From: Alphaproteobacteria bacterium
GTDB lineage: Bacteria; Pseudomonadota; Alphaproteobacteria; Rhodobacterales; Rhodobacteraceae
Direction: 5' to 3'
Length of the DNA stretch: 32,860 nucleotides
Assembly: GCA_030431935.1 (NCBI GenBank)
Contig: JAUIIC010000018.1
Span: 1 to 32,860 of the forward strand
The notes under the pieces were generated by a model, which was given only the letters and a program-made list of their open reading frames with translations, did not search any database and was not told the origin of the DNA. Positions 8,238-17,333 of the stretch are shown here, piece by piece. The stretch's first letter is position 1. Every line of letters begins with the position of its first letter. Both the position numbers and the translations under genes were made by a program.

Positions 8238-9338
8238 CTAGCCGATCGGCCCCCGCGCGCCGCCGGTCTGGCCGCGGTCAAGAAGCAGGTGGTCCAGCAA
8301 CACGCATGCCATCATCGCTTCGGCCACGGGGACGGCGCGGATGCCGACGCAGGGATCATGGCGGCCCTTGGTGACGATGTCGGTGTCCTGCCCGCCGCGT
8401 GTGATCGTTCGGCGCGTCGTCAGGATCGAGGACGTGGGCTTGACCGCGAAGCGCACCACCACGTCCTGCCCGGTCGAGATGCCCCCAAGGATGCCGCCCG
8501 CGTGGTTCGAGGAGTAGACAGGCCCATTGGGCCCCATCGCGATCTCGTCCGCGTTCTGGCTGCCGGTCAGCGCGGCCGAGGCCATGCCGTCGCCGATCTC
8601 GACGCCCTTGACGGCGTTGATCGACATCATCGCCGCGGCGAGGTCGGTGTCGAGCTTGCCATAGACCGGCGCGCCCAGCCCGGCGGGAACGCCCGAGGCC
8701 ACCACCTCGATCACGGCGCCGACGCTGTCGCCGGACTTGCGCAGGTCGTCGAGGTATTCGGCCCACACGGCCGCCGCGGTGGCGTCGGGGGTCCAGAACG
8801 GGTTTCGCTCGATCTCGGCCGCGTCGAACCGGTCGCGGTCGATCTTCAGGGCGCCCATCTGAACCATGTAGCCGGTGATCCGCAGGTCCGGCACCATCCG
8901 CGCCAGCGCCGCCCGCGCGATGCCGCCCGCGGCGACACGCGCCGCCGTCTCGCGGGCAGAGGACCGGCCGCCGCCGCGATAGTCGCGGATGCCGTATTTC
9001 TGCCAGTAGGTGATATCGGCATGACCGGGCCGGAACTTCTCGGCGATCTCGCCATAGTCCTTCGACCGCTGGTCGGTGTTGCGGATCATCAGCTGGATGG
9101 GCGTGCCGGTGCTGACGCCCTCGAACACGCCCGACAGGATTTCCACCGCGTCGGGTTCGCGCCGCTGGGTGGTATAGCGGTTCTGTCCCGGCCGGCGCCG
9201 GTCGAGCCAATGCTGAAGCGCGGCCTCGTCCACCGGAACGCCCGGGGGGCAGCCGTCGACGGTGGCGCCTAGCGCCGGGCCGTGGCTTTCGCCCCAGGTG
9301 GTGACACGGAACAGGTGACCGAAGGTGTTGAAGCTCAT
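8238..9338 (-). CDS. aroC: Chorismate synthase
   Basis: 366 residues, the normal length. It converts 5-enolpyruvylshikimate 3-phosphate to chorismate using reduced FMN, the last common step to aromatic amino acids. Diagnostic blocks are all present: [19 protein letters not shown] near the N-terminus, [41 protein letters not shown], and [22 protein letters not shown] about eight bases upstream supports the ATG at 9338. It is divergent from the thiamine transport operon; the 240-base gap holds that operon's promoter and riboswitch. The AEC transporter follows without a gap. Confidence 0.97.
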   Translation of the reverse strand: MSFNTFGHLFRVTTWGESHGPALGATVDGCPPGVPVDEAALQHWLDRRRPGQNRYTTQRREPDAVEILSGVFEGVSTGTPIQLMIRNTDQRSKDYGEIAEKFRPGHADITYWQKYGIRDYRGGGRSSARETAARVAAGGIARAALARMVPDLRITGYMVQMGALKIDRDRFDAAEIERNPFWTPDATAAAVWAEYLDDLRKSGDSVGAVIEVVASGVPAGLGAPVYGKLDTDLAAAMMSINAVKGVEIGDGMASAALTGSQNADEIAMGPNGPVYSSNHAGGILGGISTGQDVVVRFAVKPTSSILTTRRTITRGGQDTDIVTKGRHDPCVGIRAVPVAEAMMACVLLDHLLLDRGQTGGARGPIG

Positions 9339-9406
9339 GCCGCGATCCTTTCGCCGGTGGGTCTAGACCGACGCGGCGCCGTTGGAAAGGGTCGCGCGAA
9401 GACCCC

Positions 9407-9435
9407 TTGCCCGGATGGCGCGGCGCGACTAGGTT
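9407..9435 (+). promoter_or_regulatory. Candidate sigma-70-type promoter of thiBPQ
   Basis: TTGCCC (9407-9412) and TAGGTT (9430-9435) are separated by exactly 17 bases. Transcription would begin near 9441, precisely where the first stem of the TPP riboswitch starts. That agreement is the main support, since the -10 is a poor match to consensus. Confidence 0.5.
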
Positions 9436-9440
9436 CTGGA

Positions 9441-9535
9441 TTACCTCGGGGTGCGCCGGACAGGGCGCTGAGATGTGGGAGAGGCCCGCGAACCCGTTGA
9501 ACCTGAACCGGTTAACACCGGCGGAGGGAAGGTAA
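9441..9535 (+). promoter_or_regulatory. TPP riboswitch (THI element)
   Basis: The conserved core of the thiamine pyrophosphate aptamer is readable: a CGGGGTGC-type 5' segment, CGCTGAGA near 9466, CGAACCCG then TTGAACCTGAACCGG, and TTAACACCGGCGGAGGGAA at the 3' side. Stem P1 closes as TTACCT (9441-9446) with AGGTAA (9530-9535). Its position before thiB fits repression of thiamine uptake when TPP is plentiful. The expression platform follows directly. Confidence 0.95.
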
Positions 9536-9543
9536 CTGGACCA

Positions 9544-9575
9544 CCTCCAGCCTGACCCTGCCGTCGCAATGGAGG
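9544..9575 (+). promoter_or_regulatory. Shine-Dalgarno sequestering hairpin of thiB
   Basis: CCTCCA (9544-9549) is the exact complement of TGGAGG (9570-9575), the thiB ribosome-binding site. The same CCTCC can also pair with GGAGG at 9523-9527 inside the aptamer's 3' conserved segment. The two pairings exclude each other, giving a plausible translational switch: ligand binding occupies the aptamer strand, freeing CCTCC to cover the ribosome site. Confidence 0.6.
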
Positions 9576-9581
9576 ATGACC

Positions 9582-10574
9582 ATGAGATATCCGATCATCG
9601 CTGCGGGACTTTTCGCCACCAGCCTGCCCGCGGCTGCGCAGGACACGCCTGTCCTGACCATCTACACCTATGACAGTTTCGTCAGCGACTGGGGCCCGGG
9701 CCCGCAGGTCGAGGCGCGGTTCGAGGAAACCTGCGGCTGTGACCTGCAGTTCGTCGGGGCCGGGGACGGCGCATCGCTGTTGTCGCGGCTGCGGCTGGAA
9801 GGGGCGCGCACCGATGCCGACATCGTGCTGGGGCTTGACACCAACCTGATGTCCGCCGCCGCCGATACCGGCCTCTTCGGGCAGCACGGCCTGCCCGAGG
9901 TGGCCTATGACCTGCCCATCGCCTGGGATGACGACATCTTCGTGCCCTTCGACTGGGGCTATTTCGCCTTTGTCCACGACACCACGCGCACGCCCGTCGC
10001 GCCGGGCGATTTCGTGGCGCTGGCCGCCAGCGACCTCAGCATCGTGATCCAGGACCCCCGGTCGTCGACCCCCGGGCTTGGGCTGCTTCTCTGGGTGCAG
10101 GCGGCCTATGGCGACCGGGCCGGAGAGATCTGGGACGGCCTGTCGGACAACATCCTGACCGTGACCAAGGGCTGGTCCGAGGCCTATGGCCTGTTCCTCG
10201 ATGGCGAGGCGGACATGGTGCTGAGTTACACGACCTCTCCGGCCTATCACCTGATCGCCGAGGATGACCCCACCAAGGCCGCCGCTCCCTTCGCCGAGGG
10301 GCACTACATGCAGGTCGAGGTTGCCGCCAAGTTGGCTTCCACGGATGTCCCGGAGCTGGCCGATGCGTTCCTGGCGTTCATGGTGGGCGACGGGTTCCAG
10401 GACGTGATTCCCACGACCAACTGGATGTATCCCGCCGTGACGCCGGACGCTGGCCTGCCCGAAGGCTTCGGCACCCTGATCCAGCCGGAAACCGCGCTGC
10501 TTTACTCGGCGGCAGAGGCGGTCAAGGCCCGAGAGCAGGCGCTGCCCGTCTGGCAGGAGGCTCTCAGCCGATGA
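9582..10574 (+). CDS. thiB: Thiamine ABC transporter substrate-binding protein
   Basis: Periplasmic thiamine/TPP-binding protein, 330 residues from the chosen start. A Sec signal peptide (RYPIIAAGLFATSLPAAAQ) is followed by LTIYTYDSFVSDWGPGP, the usual opening of the ThiB/TbpA family, and later DIVLGLDTN, FDWGYFAFVHD and TKGWSEAYGLFLDGEADMV. An ATG at 9576 directly touches GGAGG, leaving no room for the ribosome; the next in-frame ATG at 9582 has six bases spacing and starts just before the signal peptide, so it is preferred. The stop overlaps thiP by four bases. Expression is under the TPP riboswitch. Confidence 0.95.
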   Translation: MRYPIIAAGLFATSLPAAAQDTPVLTIYTYDSFVSDWGPGPQVEARFEETCGCDLQFVGAGDGASLLSRLRLEGARTDADIVLGLDTNLMSAAADTGLFGQHGLPEVAYDLPIAWDDDIFVPFDWGYFAFVHDTTRTPVAPGDFVALAASDLSIVIQDPRSSTPGLGLLLWVQAAYGDRAGEIWDGLSDNILTVTKGWSEAYGLFLDGEADMVLSYTTSPAYHLIAEDDPTKAAAPFAEGHYMQVEVAAKLASTDVPELADAFLAFMVGDGFQDVIPTTNWMYPAVTPDAGLPEGFGTLIQPETALLYSAAEAVKAREQALPVWQEALSR

Positions 10575-12115
10575 TCCGGGCGCTGCCGGGGGTCGCCGCG
10601 GCGCTTGCCGTCGCGGGGCTGACCCTTGGCACGCTTGTCGTGGTTGCGCTGCGCGCAGAGGGCGTGGCGCGGCTGGGGCCCGGCGACTGGGCGGCGATCC
10701 GGTTCACGCTGGTGCAGGCGGCGCTGTCGGCGGGCTTGTCCGTCGCGCTGGCCATTCCCGTGGCGCGCGCGCTGGCGCGGCGGCGCTTTGCCGGGCGCGG
10801 GGTGCTCATCACGCTGCTGGGGGCGCCGTTCATCCTGCCGGTCATCGTGGCGGTGCTGGGCCTGCTGGCGATCTTCGGGCGCAATGGCGCGCTGTCGTCG
10901 GTACTTGGCTGGTTCGGCCTGCCGCCGGTGCAGGTTTACGGATTTCACGGCGTCATCCTGGCCCATGTCTTCCTGAACCTTCCGCTGGCCACGCGCCTGA
11001 TCCTTCAGGGCTGGCTGGCGATCCCGGCAGAGCGGTTCCGGCTGGCGGCGACGCTTGGCCTTGCGCCGCGCGACGTACGTCGGTTGCTGGAGCGGCCGAT
11101 GTTGCGCAGCGTGGTTCCGGGGGCGGCGCTGGTCATCTTCCTGATCTGCACGACGAGTTTCGCGGTGGCCCTGACGCTGGGCGGCGGGCCGCGGGCAACG
11201 ACCGTGGAACTGGCGATCTACCAGGCCTTCACGCTTGAGTTCGACCTGGGCAAGGCGGCCCTGTTGTCGTTGGTGCAGGTTGCGATCTGCGCCTGTGCGG
11301 CGGTCATCGCGCTGGGCGCGGCGGTGCCGGCGGGGTTCGGCGCGGGGCTCGACCGGATGATTGCGCGCTGGGACGCGCCCCGCGGCTGGCGGCGGCTGGC
11401 AGATGGCGCGATCATCGCGGCGGCGGCGGCGTTCCTGCTGCTGCCGATACTTGCCGTGATCGCCGACGGGCTGATGGCGCTGGGGGGGCTGCCCGCCGGG
11501 GTGTGGAAGGCCGCGGGACGCTCTGTGCTGGTGGCATTGACGGCGGCGGCGCTGGCGTTGGCGCTTGCCCTGCCGCTGGCGCTGCTCATCCAGCGCGCGG
11601 GGCGCTTCGGGGGACTGATCGAGCCCGTGGCCTACCTGTCGATCGCAACCTCGCCGCTGGTCATCGGAACGGGCCTGTTCATCCTGCTTTTCCCGGTGGC
11701 GAACCCGGTCGCGCTTGCCCTGCCGGTGACTGCGGTGGTGAACGCCGCGATGAGCCTGCCCTTCGTTCTTCGGGCGCTGATGCCCGCCTTGCGGGACGCC
11801 GAAGCCGCGCACGGCAGGCTGGCCGACAGCCTGGGGATGACGGGATGGGCCCGCTTGCGGTATCTTCTGCTGCCCCGACTGCGGCGGCCCGCGGGCTTTG
11901 CGCTTGGGCTGTCGGCGGCCCTGTCGATGGGGGACCTTGGTGTGGTGGCGCTTTTCGCCGATCCTGCGCAGGCGACGCTTCCGCTTGCCCTCTATCAGTT
12001 GATGGGCGCCTACCGGATGGACGACGCGGCCGGCGCGGCGGTGCTGCTTCTGGGTCTGAGCCTGGGGCTCTTCTGGGTTTTCGATCGTGGGGGGCGTCTG
12101 AATGCTGCGGCTTGA
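10571..12115 (+). CDS. thiP: Thiamine ABC transporter permease
   Basis: 514 residues with about twelve membrane segments in two permease domains fused in one chain, the normal ThiP architecture. Each half carries a cytoplasmic coupling segment: LAATLGLAPRDVRRLLERP in the first and ADSLGMTGWARLRYLLLP in the second, which contact the ATPase ThiQ. The ATG at 10571 overlaps the thiB stop as ATGA, and the 3' end overlaps thiQ by 14 bases, so the three products are made together. Inner membrane; imports thiamine delivered by ThiB. Confidence 0.94.
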   Translation: MIRALPGVAAALAVAGLTLGTLVVVALRAEGVARLGPGDWAAIRFTLVQAALSAGLSVALAIPVARALARRRFAGRGVLITLLGAPFILPVIVAVLGLLAIFGRNGALSSVLGWFGLPPVQVYGFHGVILAHVFLNLPLATRLILQGWLAIPAERFRLAATLGLAPRDVRRLLERPMLRSVVPGAALVIFLICTTSFAVALTLGGGPRATTVELAIYQAFTLEFDLGKAALLSLVQVAICACAAVIALGAAVPAGFGAGLDRMIARWDAPRGWRRLADGAIIAAAAAFLLLPILAVIADGLMALGGLPAGVWKAAGRSVLVALTAAALALALALPLALLIQRAGRFGGLIEPVAYLSIATSPLVIGTGLFILLFPVANPVALALPVTAVVNAAMSLPFVLRALMPALRDAEAAHGRLADSLGMTGWARLRYLLLPRLRRPAGFALGLSAALSMGDLGVVALFADPAQATLPLALYQLMGAYRMDDAAGAAVLLLGLSLGLFWVFDRGGRLNAAA

Positions 12116-12797
12116 GAACGTGACGCTGTGTCAGGGGACCTTCACGCTGCGCGCCGAGCTCGAGGTGCCATCCGGCGCGGTGGTGGCGGTCATCGGGCCG
12201 TCCGGGGCGGGCAAGTCGACGCTTCTGTCGGTGATTGCGGGGTTCCTTGCGCCCATCTCTGGGCGGGTGACATGGGACGGCGAGGATCTGACGCGGCTGC
12301 CGCCTGGGGCGCGGCCCGTGTCGGTGATCTTTCAGGACAATAACCTGTTTCCGCACCTCAGCGTGTTTCAGAACGTGGCCCTTGGTATACGCCCCTCCAT
12401 GCGCCTGTCACGGGAAGAAGAGGCCCGCGTCAGGGCGATGCTGGCGCGCGTCGGTCTGGACGGGCTGGAGAACAGGCGCCCGGCGCAGCTTTCGGGCGGG
12501 CAGCAAAGCCGGGTGGCCCTTGCACGCATCGCGGTGGCAGGGCGGCCGGTGGCCCTGCTGGACGAGCCGTTTGCCGCCCTTGGGCCTGCCCTGAGGCACG
12601 AGATGCTGGCGCTGGTGGCAGAGCTTGCCGCCGAAACCGGGCTCACGGTCCTGATCGTCACGCATGACCCCGAGGACGCGCGCCGGATCGCGCAACGCAC
12701 GATCCTCGTGGCGGATGGTATCGCCGCGCCGCCCGTCGACACGGCGGCGCTTTTCACCGATCCGCCGCCCGCGCTTCGCGCCTATCTCGGGACATGA
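12102..12797 (+). CDS. thiQ: Thiamine ABC transporter ATP-binding protein
   Basis: 231 residues, a compact ABC ATPase. Walker A is GPSGAGKST (32-40), the signature LSGGQ (130-134), Walker B VALLDEP (150-156), and the switch His is H188 in IVTHD. FQDNNLFPHLSV is the Q-loop region typical of ThiQ and related importers. It drives uptake through ThiP. The start lies inside the end of thiP. A strong bidirectional hairpin five bases past the stop closes the operon. Confidence 0.95.
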   Translation: MLRLENVTLCQGTFTLRAELEVPSGAVVAVIGPSGAGKSTLLSVIAGFLAPISGRVTWDGEDLTRLPPGARPVSVIFQDNNLFPHLSVFQNVALGIRPSMRLSREEEARVRAMLARVGLDGLENRRPAQLSGGQQSRVALARIAVAGRPVALLDEPFAALGPALRHEMLALVAELAAETGLTVLIVTHDPEDARRIAQRTILVADGIAAPPVDTAALFTDPPPALRAYLGT

Positions 12798-12802
12798 AAA
12801 AA

Positions 12803-12826
12803 GGGCGCGTCCCGCAGGACGCGCCC
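12803..12826. terminator. Bidirectional intrinsic terminator between thiQ and petC
   Basis: GGGCGCGTCC (12803-12812) and GGACGCGCCC (12817-12826) form a perfect 10-bp stem with a 4-base loop. The A-run before it gives a T-tract for the minus-strand pet operon, and CGTTTCTTC follows on the plus strand for thiBPQ. It separates convergent operons. Confidence 0.88.
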
Positions 12827-12849
12827 CGTTTCTTCGCCGGATCGGCCGG

Positions 12850-13656
12850 TTATTCGGCCGGCTGACCCTTGGCGCGGGCCTTGACCGGCGCCCAAAGCTG
12901 CTTGTTCGTCAGGTACAGAAGAACCGTCAGAACCGCCAGGAAGGTCACGGCGACGAACCCGGCCTGCTTGCGGGCCATCATCTTGGGTTCGGCCGCCCAC
13001 ATCAGGAAGGCCGCGACGTCCTTGGACTGCTGTTCGATGGTGGCCTCGGTGCCGTCCTCGTAGATCACGTCATCGCCCCAAAGCGGCGGCGACATCGAGA
13101 TCCAGCCGCCCGGGAACGCCTTGTTCTCGTAGAGGATGGTGCCGGCCTCTTCCTTCTCTTCGCCGGTGTACCCGGTCAGCAGCGAGGCGATGTATTCGGC
13201 GCCGCCGATGCCCTTGAAGAACTGGTTGATGCCCAGGCCGTAGGGGCCGTGGAACCCGGCACGGGCCTTGGCCATCAGGCTGAGGTCGGGGGCGTTTTCC
13301 AGGCCGGATTCGGGGAAGTGATCGTTCGGGGTCGCCGTGCGGAAATCCTGAAGCTCGGGATCCCAGACTTCCCAGAACTCTGCATAGGCGCGCACCTGGT
13401 CTTCCGGCAGGCCGGGGCCGCCGTCATCGGCCAGTGTGCGGATCGGAACGAACTTCATGCCGTGGCAGGCCGCGCAGATCTCGGTATAGACCTGCAGGCC
13501 GCGCTGAAGCTGCATCTGGTCGTAGGTGCCGAACGGACCCTCGAACGAGAAGTCGAAGTCTTCGACATAGCCTGCGCCGCCGGCGGCGAGGGCCGCGCCG
13601 GCCGGAAGGGCCAGCGCGAGTGCAGCGGTAAGGGTGAGTTTGCGGAACATCTTCAT
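12850..13656 (-). CDS. petC: Cytochrome c1 of the bc1 complex
   Basis: 268 residues. A Sec signal peptide ([17 protein letters not shown] to ALA) precedes the haem site CAACH at 61-65, with the sixth-ligand region [11 protein letters not shown] and a C-terminal membrane anchor ([19 protein letters not shown]). It passes electrons from the Rieske protein to soluble or membrane cytochrome c. Two starts are possible, 13656 and 13650; the upstream GAAAGGA suits either, and I chose 13656. It lies 11 bases after petB, completing the petABC (fbcFBC) operon on the minus strand. Confidence 0.95.
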   Translation of the reverse strand: MKMFRKLTLTAALALALPAGAALAAGGAGYVEDFDFSFEGPFGTYDQMQLQRGLQVYTEICAACHGMKFVPIRTLADDGGPGLPEDQVRAYAEFWEVWDPELQDFRTATPNDHFPESGLENAPDLSLMAKARAGFHGPYGLGINQFFKGIGGAEYIASLLTGYTGEEKEEAGTILYENKAFPGGWISMSPPLWGDDVIYEDGTEATIEQQSKDVAAFLMWAAEPKMMARKQAGFVAVTFLAVLTVLLYLTNKQLWAPVKARAKGQPAE

Positions 13657-13667
13657 CAGATCCTTTC

Positions 13668-15014
13668 TCACTCGGCCGGGGTCGCCGCGCCCGCGCCATC
13701 TGCGCCGGCGGGTTTGCCATAATGAGCCTTGAAGTCGTCTTCGATCGTGGCCGGTTGCGGCAGCGGTTTCTCGATGACACCCAGAAGCGGCAGGATCACC
13801 AGGAAGAACGCAAACCAGTAGGTCGATGCGATCAGCGAAATCCAGGTGTAGATGCCCTCGGCCGGCATCGCGCCCACCCACATCAGCACGAAGAAGTCGA
13901 CGACCAGCAGCCAGAACCACCACTTGAACATCGGGCGGTAGCGGCCAGAGCGCACGCTGGAGGTATCGAGCCAGGGCGCCAGCGCAAGCACGATCAGCGC
14001 GCCGAACATCGCCACCACGCCGAAGAACTTGGCGTCGATGATGCCGCCCGTGATCCAGTCGACCGCCATCACCAGCCAGACGTCGGCGGTAAAGGCGCGC
14101 AGGATCGCGTAGAAGGGCAGGAAGTACCATTCCGGCACGATATGCGCGGGCGTGACCAGCGGGTTCGCCTCGATGTAGTTGTCGGGGTGGCCAAGGTAGT
14201 TCGGCATGAAGCCGACGATGGCGAAGAACACCGCCATGACCAGTGCCAGTGCGAACAGGTCCTTGATGACGAAGTAGGGCCAGAACGGCAGAGTGTCACG
14301 CTCTGCCTCTTCCTTCGATCCGCGGCGCACCTCGACCCCGGTGGGGTTGTTGTTGCCCGTGGTGTGGAAGGCCCAGATATGCACCGCCACGAGACCCGCG
14401 ATGATGAACGGGAACAGGTAGTGCAGTGAGAAGAAGCGGTTCAGCGTGGCGTTGTCCACGGCGGGACCGCCCTGCAGCCAGGTCAGGATGCTGTCGCCGA
14501 CGAACGGGATCGCGCCGAACAGGCCGGTGATGACCGTGGCGCCCCAGAAGGACATCTGGCCCCAGGGCAGAACGTAGCCCATGAAGGCGGTGCCCATCAT
14601 CAGCAGGTAGATCAGCATGCCGATGATCCACGTGATCTCGCGCGGGGCCTTGTAGGACCCGTAGTAGAGACCGCGGAAGATGTGCAGGTAGACCGCGACG
14701 AAGAACAGCGAGGCGCCGTTCTGGTGCAGGTACCGCAGCATGTGGCCGCCGTTGACGTTGCGCATGATGTGTTCGACCGACGCGAAGGCGTAGTCCACAT
14801 GCGGGGTGTAGTGCATCACCAGAACGATGCCGGTGACGATCTGCAGCACGAGGCAGAAGGTCAGCACGATGCCCCAGATCCACATCCAGTTCAGGTTCTT
14901 GGGCGTGGGGATCATGATCGTGTCGTAAAGCAGGCCCACGATCGGAAGACGCGAGTGCAGCCACTTTTCGCCGCTCGACTGCGGCTTGTAATGGTCGTGA
15001 GGAATACCGGACAT
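13668..15014 (-). CDS. petB: Cytochrome b of the bc1 complex
   Basis: 448 residues with eight membrane helices expected. Haem-ligand histidines sit in the second and fourth helices (H97 in RYLHQNG, H111 in VYLHIFRG, and the pair in FSLHYLFPF and VAVHIWAFH). The quinol-oxidation motif PEWY is present in [14 protein letters not shown]. The length and the C-terminal extension match alphaproteobacterial fbcB rather than split cyanobacterial-type subunits. It carries both quinone sites of the complex. The gene starts 11 bases after the Rieske gene. Confidence 0.97.
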   Translation of the reverse strand: MSGIPHDHYKPQSSGEKWLHSRLPIVGLLYDTIMIPTPKNLNWMWIWGIVLTFCLVLQIVTGIVLVMHYTPHVDYAFASVEHIMRNVNGGHMLRYLHQNGASLFFVAVYLHIFRGLYYGSYKAPREITWIIGMLIYLLMMGTAFMGYVLPWGQMSFWGATVITGLFGAIPFVGDSILTWLQGGPAVDNATLNRFFSLHYLFPFIIAGLVAVHIWAFHTTGNNNPTGVEVRRGSKEEAERDTLPFWPYFVIKDLFALALVMAVFFAIVGFMPNYLGHPDNYIEANPLVTPAHIVPEWYFLPFYAILRAFTADVWLVMAVDWITGGIIDAKFFGVVAMFGALIVLALAPWLDTSSVRSGRYRPMFKWWFWLLVVDFFVLMWVGAMPAEGIYTWISLIASTYWFAFFLVILPLLGVIEKPLPQPATIEDDFKAHYGKPAGADGAGAATPAE

Positions 15015-15025
15015 ACGTCTCTCCC

Positions 15026-15586
15026 TTAGCCGAGAACGATGGTCGTTTCGTCGTCGAAGCGCGCCACCGGAACCGGCAGGTTCTCGGGCGCCGGACCACG
15101 GCGGATGCGGCCCGAAGTGTCATAGTGCGACCCGTGGCATGGGCAGAACCACCCGCCGAAATCGCCGGCCCCGTTGCCCAGGGGCACGCAGCCGAGGTGG
15201 GTGCAGACACCCATCATGACCAGCCATTCGCCGGCCTCGTCCATCGCGCGGTTCTCGTCGCTGGCATCGGCCGTGCCGATGTTGGCATTGCGCGCATCCG
15301 GGTCGGGAAGAGCCGACAGTTCGACGTTGCGGGCCTCGGCGATCTCTTCCTCGGTGCGGCGGCGCACGAAAACGGGCTTGCCGAGCCACTTGACGGTCAG
15401 CTGTGTGCCGGTGGCGACGCCCGAGACATCGACGCGGATCGAGCTGAGCGCCTGGACGTCGGCGGTCGGGTTCATCTGGTTCACGAGGGGCCAGATCGCG
15501 GCACCTGCTGTCACGGCGCCTGCACCGGCCGTCGCGTAGTAGAGAAAATCGCGGCGCGTGCTGTCGTGGTCTTCTGCATGGGACAC
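15026..15586 (-). CDS. petA: Rieske iron-sulfur subunit of the bc1 complex
   Basis: 186 residues from a GTG start with GGAGA seven bases upstream; upstream in-frame ATGs have no such site and give an atypical extension. The N-terminus holds a twin arginine ([15 protein letters not shown]) that directs folded Rieske proteins to the Tat pathway and stays as an anchor. The 2Fe-2S ligands are in CTHLGC (128-133) and CPCHGSH (148-154). First gene of petABC. A weak promoter candidate on the minus strand, CTGGAC at 15695-15690 and TAGATA at 15671-15666 with 18 bases between, lies about 80 bases upstream. Confidence 0.95.
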   Translation of the reverse strand: MSHAEDHDSTRRDFLYYATAGAGAVTAGAAIWPLVNQMNPTADVQALSSIRVDVSGVATGTQLTVKWLGKPVFVRRRTEEEIAEARNVELSALPDPDARNANIGTADASDENRAMDEAGEWLVMMGVCTHLGCVPLGNGAGDFGGWFCPCHGSHYDTSGRIRRGPAPENLPVPVARFDDETTIVLG

Positions 15587-15754
15587 GGGGTCATCTCCAT
15601 TCTTCCGGCCGGCTGACGGCCACATCCTGAAGCAGCGCCGCAGCGCGGCACTCAAAACACACGGGTATCTAGCGGGGCCTTCCTGCGGCGTCCAGCGCCG
15701 TTTTCCGCAGGCAGGCGCGCGCATTGTCGCGCTTTGGCAGGTGGTTGGGGGCGT

Positions 15755-16450
15755 TCAGACCCTCGCCAGCAGCGGGGCGACCAGCCGAATTGCGAAACTG
15801 GCGAAGAAGAGGCCCACCGCGGCATTCACCACCGGCGCCGCCCTGAGGTACAGCACTGCCGCCGCTCCGGTCGAGAACAGGACGCCGTATACCGCGTGGA
15901 TCAGGGCAGAAATCGCGACCGCCCCAAGGCAGAGGATCGCGATATCCCCGGGCGCGGCGCCGCCGAGCGGCAGGATACCGAGGATGGCAAGCCAGGTCGT
16001 CAGCGCCTTGGGGTTCGTGGCCACGATCGAGAAGGATCGCCAGAAGGATGCGACCCGGCCAAGCCCGGCACGCGCGCGCAGCGCCTTTTCACGGGTTTCC
16101 ACGTGGAAGGCCGCGCGCAGGTAGCGTGTCGCGAAGTAGATCAAAAGGCCTGCCGCCATGATCGTCAGCGCCTCCTGCACGCCGGGCACGACCTGGAACA
16201 GAACCGCCATTCCCAGGGACATCCCAAGGCACCAGAGCCCCGATCCCACCCCGACGGCAGCCGCCGCCGCCAGCGCCGGACCCCGACCGGACCCCATCGC
16301 CGTGGTGATGGTGTTCAGCACGTTCGGTCCGGGCGACAGGATGTTGAGGCCCAGGATGGTCCAAGCGGTCAGAAACGCGGTTGCGTCCAGTCTCAGCCGA
16401 CGGGAACCGTCGCCTCCATGCTGGGCCGCTTCGAGAGCTCGGCGAACCAC
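15755..16450 (-). CDS. LysE/RhtB family amino-acid exporter
   Basis: About 210-231 residues with five or six membrane segments. NILSPGPNVLNTI is the hallmark N-terminal motif of LysE/RhtB exporters, and SIVATNPKALTTWLAILG is the conserved middle block. The given start (GTG at 16450) overlaps the GST gene by 58 bases and would add about 20 residues before the usual N-terminus. No ATG, GTG or TTG lies nearer, so a CTG near 16390 or 16396 is the alternative. Last gene of the dapF-led run; 168 bases separate it from petA. Substrate unknown. Confidence 0.82.
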   Translation of the reverse strand: MVRRALEAAQHGGDGSRRLRLDATAFLTAWTILGLNILSPGPNVLNTITTAMGSGRGPALAAAAAVGVGSGLWCLGMSLGMAVLFQVVPGVQEALTIMAAGLLIYFATRYLRAAFHVETREKALRARAGLGRVASFWRSFSIVATNPKALTTWLAILGILPLGGAAPGDIAILCLGAVAISALIHAVYGVLFSTGAAAVLYLRAAPVVNAAVGLFFASFAIRLVAPLLARV

Positions 16451-17001
16451 TCGGCCAGGGCCGGACGTTCACCGCGCCAGTCCCGTGCGCCGTGGCGGAA
16501 ATCTATGTAGCCGAGGGCGCAGCCCACGGCGATCTGGCCCATGTCGAGCGGTCCGGCCAGATGGCCCATCCAGCGCGATTCCAGCGCGTCGAGCGAGCGC
16601 GTGACCTTGGCCCATTGCCCCTCGATCCAGGGGGCATAGTGCAGTTCCGGCGGGCGGATGCGTGCCTCGTAGACCATCAGGATCGCCGCATCGAGAATGC
16701 CGTCCGCCGTGGATTCCAGCGTCAGGACCTCCCAGAGGCGCGAGTCGGGGTAAAGCCCCGCGCCCGCCAGCGTGTCGAAATAGCGGCAGATCACCCGGCT
16801 GTCGTAAAGCGCCGGCCCGTCGTCGCGCACCAGCGTCGGGATCTTGCCCAGCGGGTTCTCGGCCAGCGGCATCTTCGAGGTGTCCACGACGCTTCCACCC
16901 GAGGCGATCATGTCCACGCTGTCCAGCTGACCGGTTTCGTGCAGCACGACAAGCACCTTGCGCACGTAGGGCGAGGCGGGATTCTGATAAAGCTGCATCA
17001 T
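16393..17001 (-). CDS. Glutathione S-transferase family protein
   Basis: 202 residues with a thioredoxin-like N-terminal domain (QLYQNPASPYVRKVLVVLHETG) in which Ser at SPYVRK is the likely glutathione-activating residue, a cis-proline in GKIPTLV and the glutathione-binding DSRVICRYF. The all-helical C-terminal domain follows. It resembles the YibF-type bacterial GSTs. The start overlaps the stop of the small membrane protein upstream by four bases (ATGA), so both are probably co-translated. Role in detoxification is inferred from the family. Confidence 0.9.
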   Translation of the reverse strand: MMQLYQNPASPYVRKVLVVLHETGQLDSVDMIASGGSVVDTSKMPLAENPLGKIPTLVRDDGPALYDSRVICRYFDTLAGAGLYPDSRLWEVLTLESTADGILDAAILMVYEARIRPPELHYAPWIEGQWAKVTRSLDALESRWMGHLAGPLDMGQIAVGCALGYIDFRHGARDWRGERPALAEWFAELSKRPSMEATVPVG

Positions 17002-17276
17002 GCGCGGCGCATCCGAATGCGGCCCAGCGCCGATGCGTCGATCTCTATCCCCGGACCGCCGGTTCCCAGGCGGATCGTGCGGCGGAAGCGGCCGGTGCCG
17101 TTCACCTGTCCGCCGTCACGGCGCAGCGTCACGCCCTCGTCGAGGCCGTCGAGCGCATCCTCGGCGCGTTGGTCACGGCGCCCGGGGGCGGCATAGGCCG
17201 CGATGGCATAGGTCGCCAGCGCGACAGCGCCGTAACGAAGGGCCACCCCGGCGATCGGGGCAAGGGGAAGGGCCAT
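16998..17276 (-). CDS. Small membrane-anchored hypothetical protein
   Basis: 92 residues, not recognised. The start at 17276 is set by a strong AGGAGG six bases upstream; a longer reading to 17330 lacks such a site. Residues about 3-28 are hydrophobic (PIAGVALRYGAVALATYAIAA), predicting one membrane segment or an uncleaved signal, followed by a charged linker and a small soluble part containing GIEIDASALGRIRM. It is tightly coupled to the GST gene by an ATGA overlap and sits 57 bases after the PaiB-like gene. Possibly a short periplasmic or cytoplasmic anchored protein; no function proposed. Confidence 0.8.
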   Translation of the reverse strand: MALPLAPIAGVALRYGAVALATYAIAAYAAPGRRDQRAEDALDGLDEGVTLRRDGGQVNGTGRFRRTIRLGTGGPGIEIDASALGRIRMRRA

Positions 17277-17333
17277 GACTATCCTCCTGTGGTCACGTGA
17301 AATGTAGGCGCGCCGCGTGCCACTGTCCATCGG

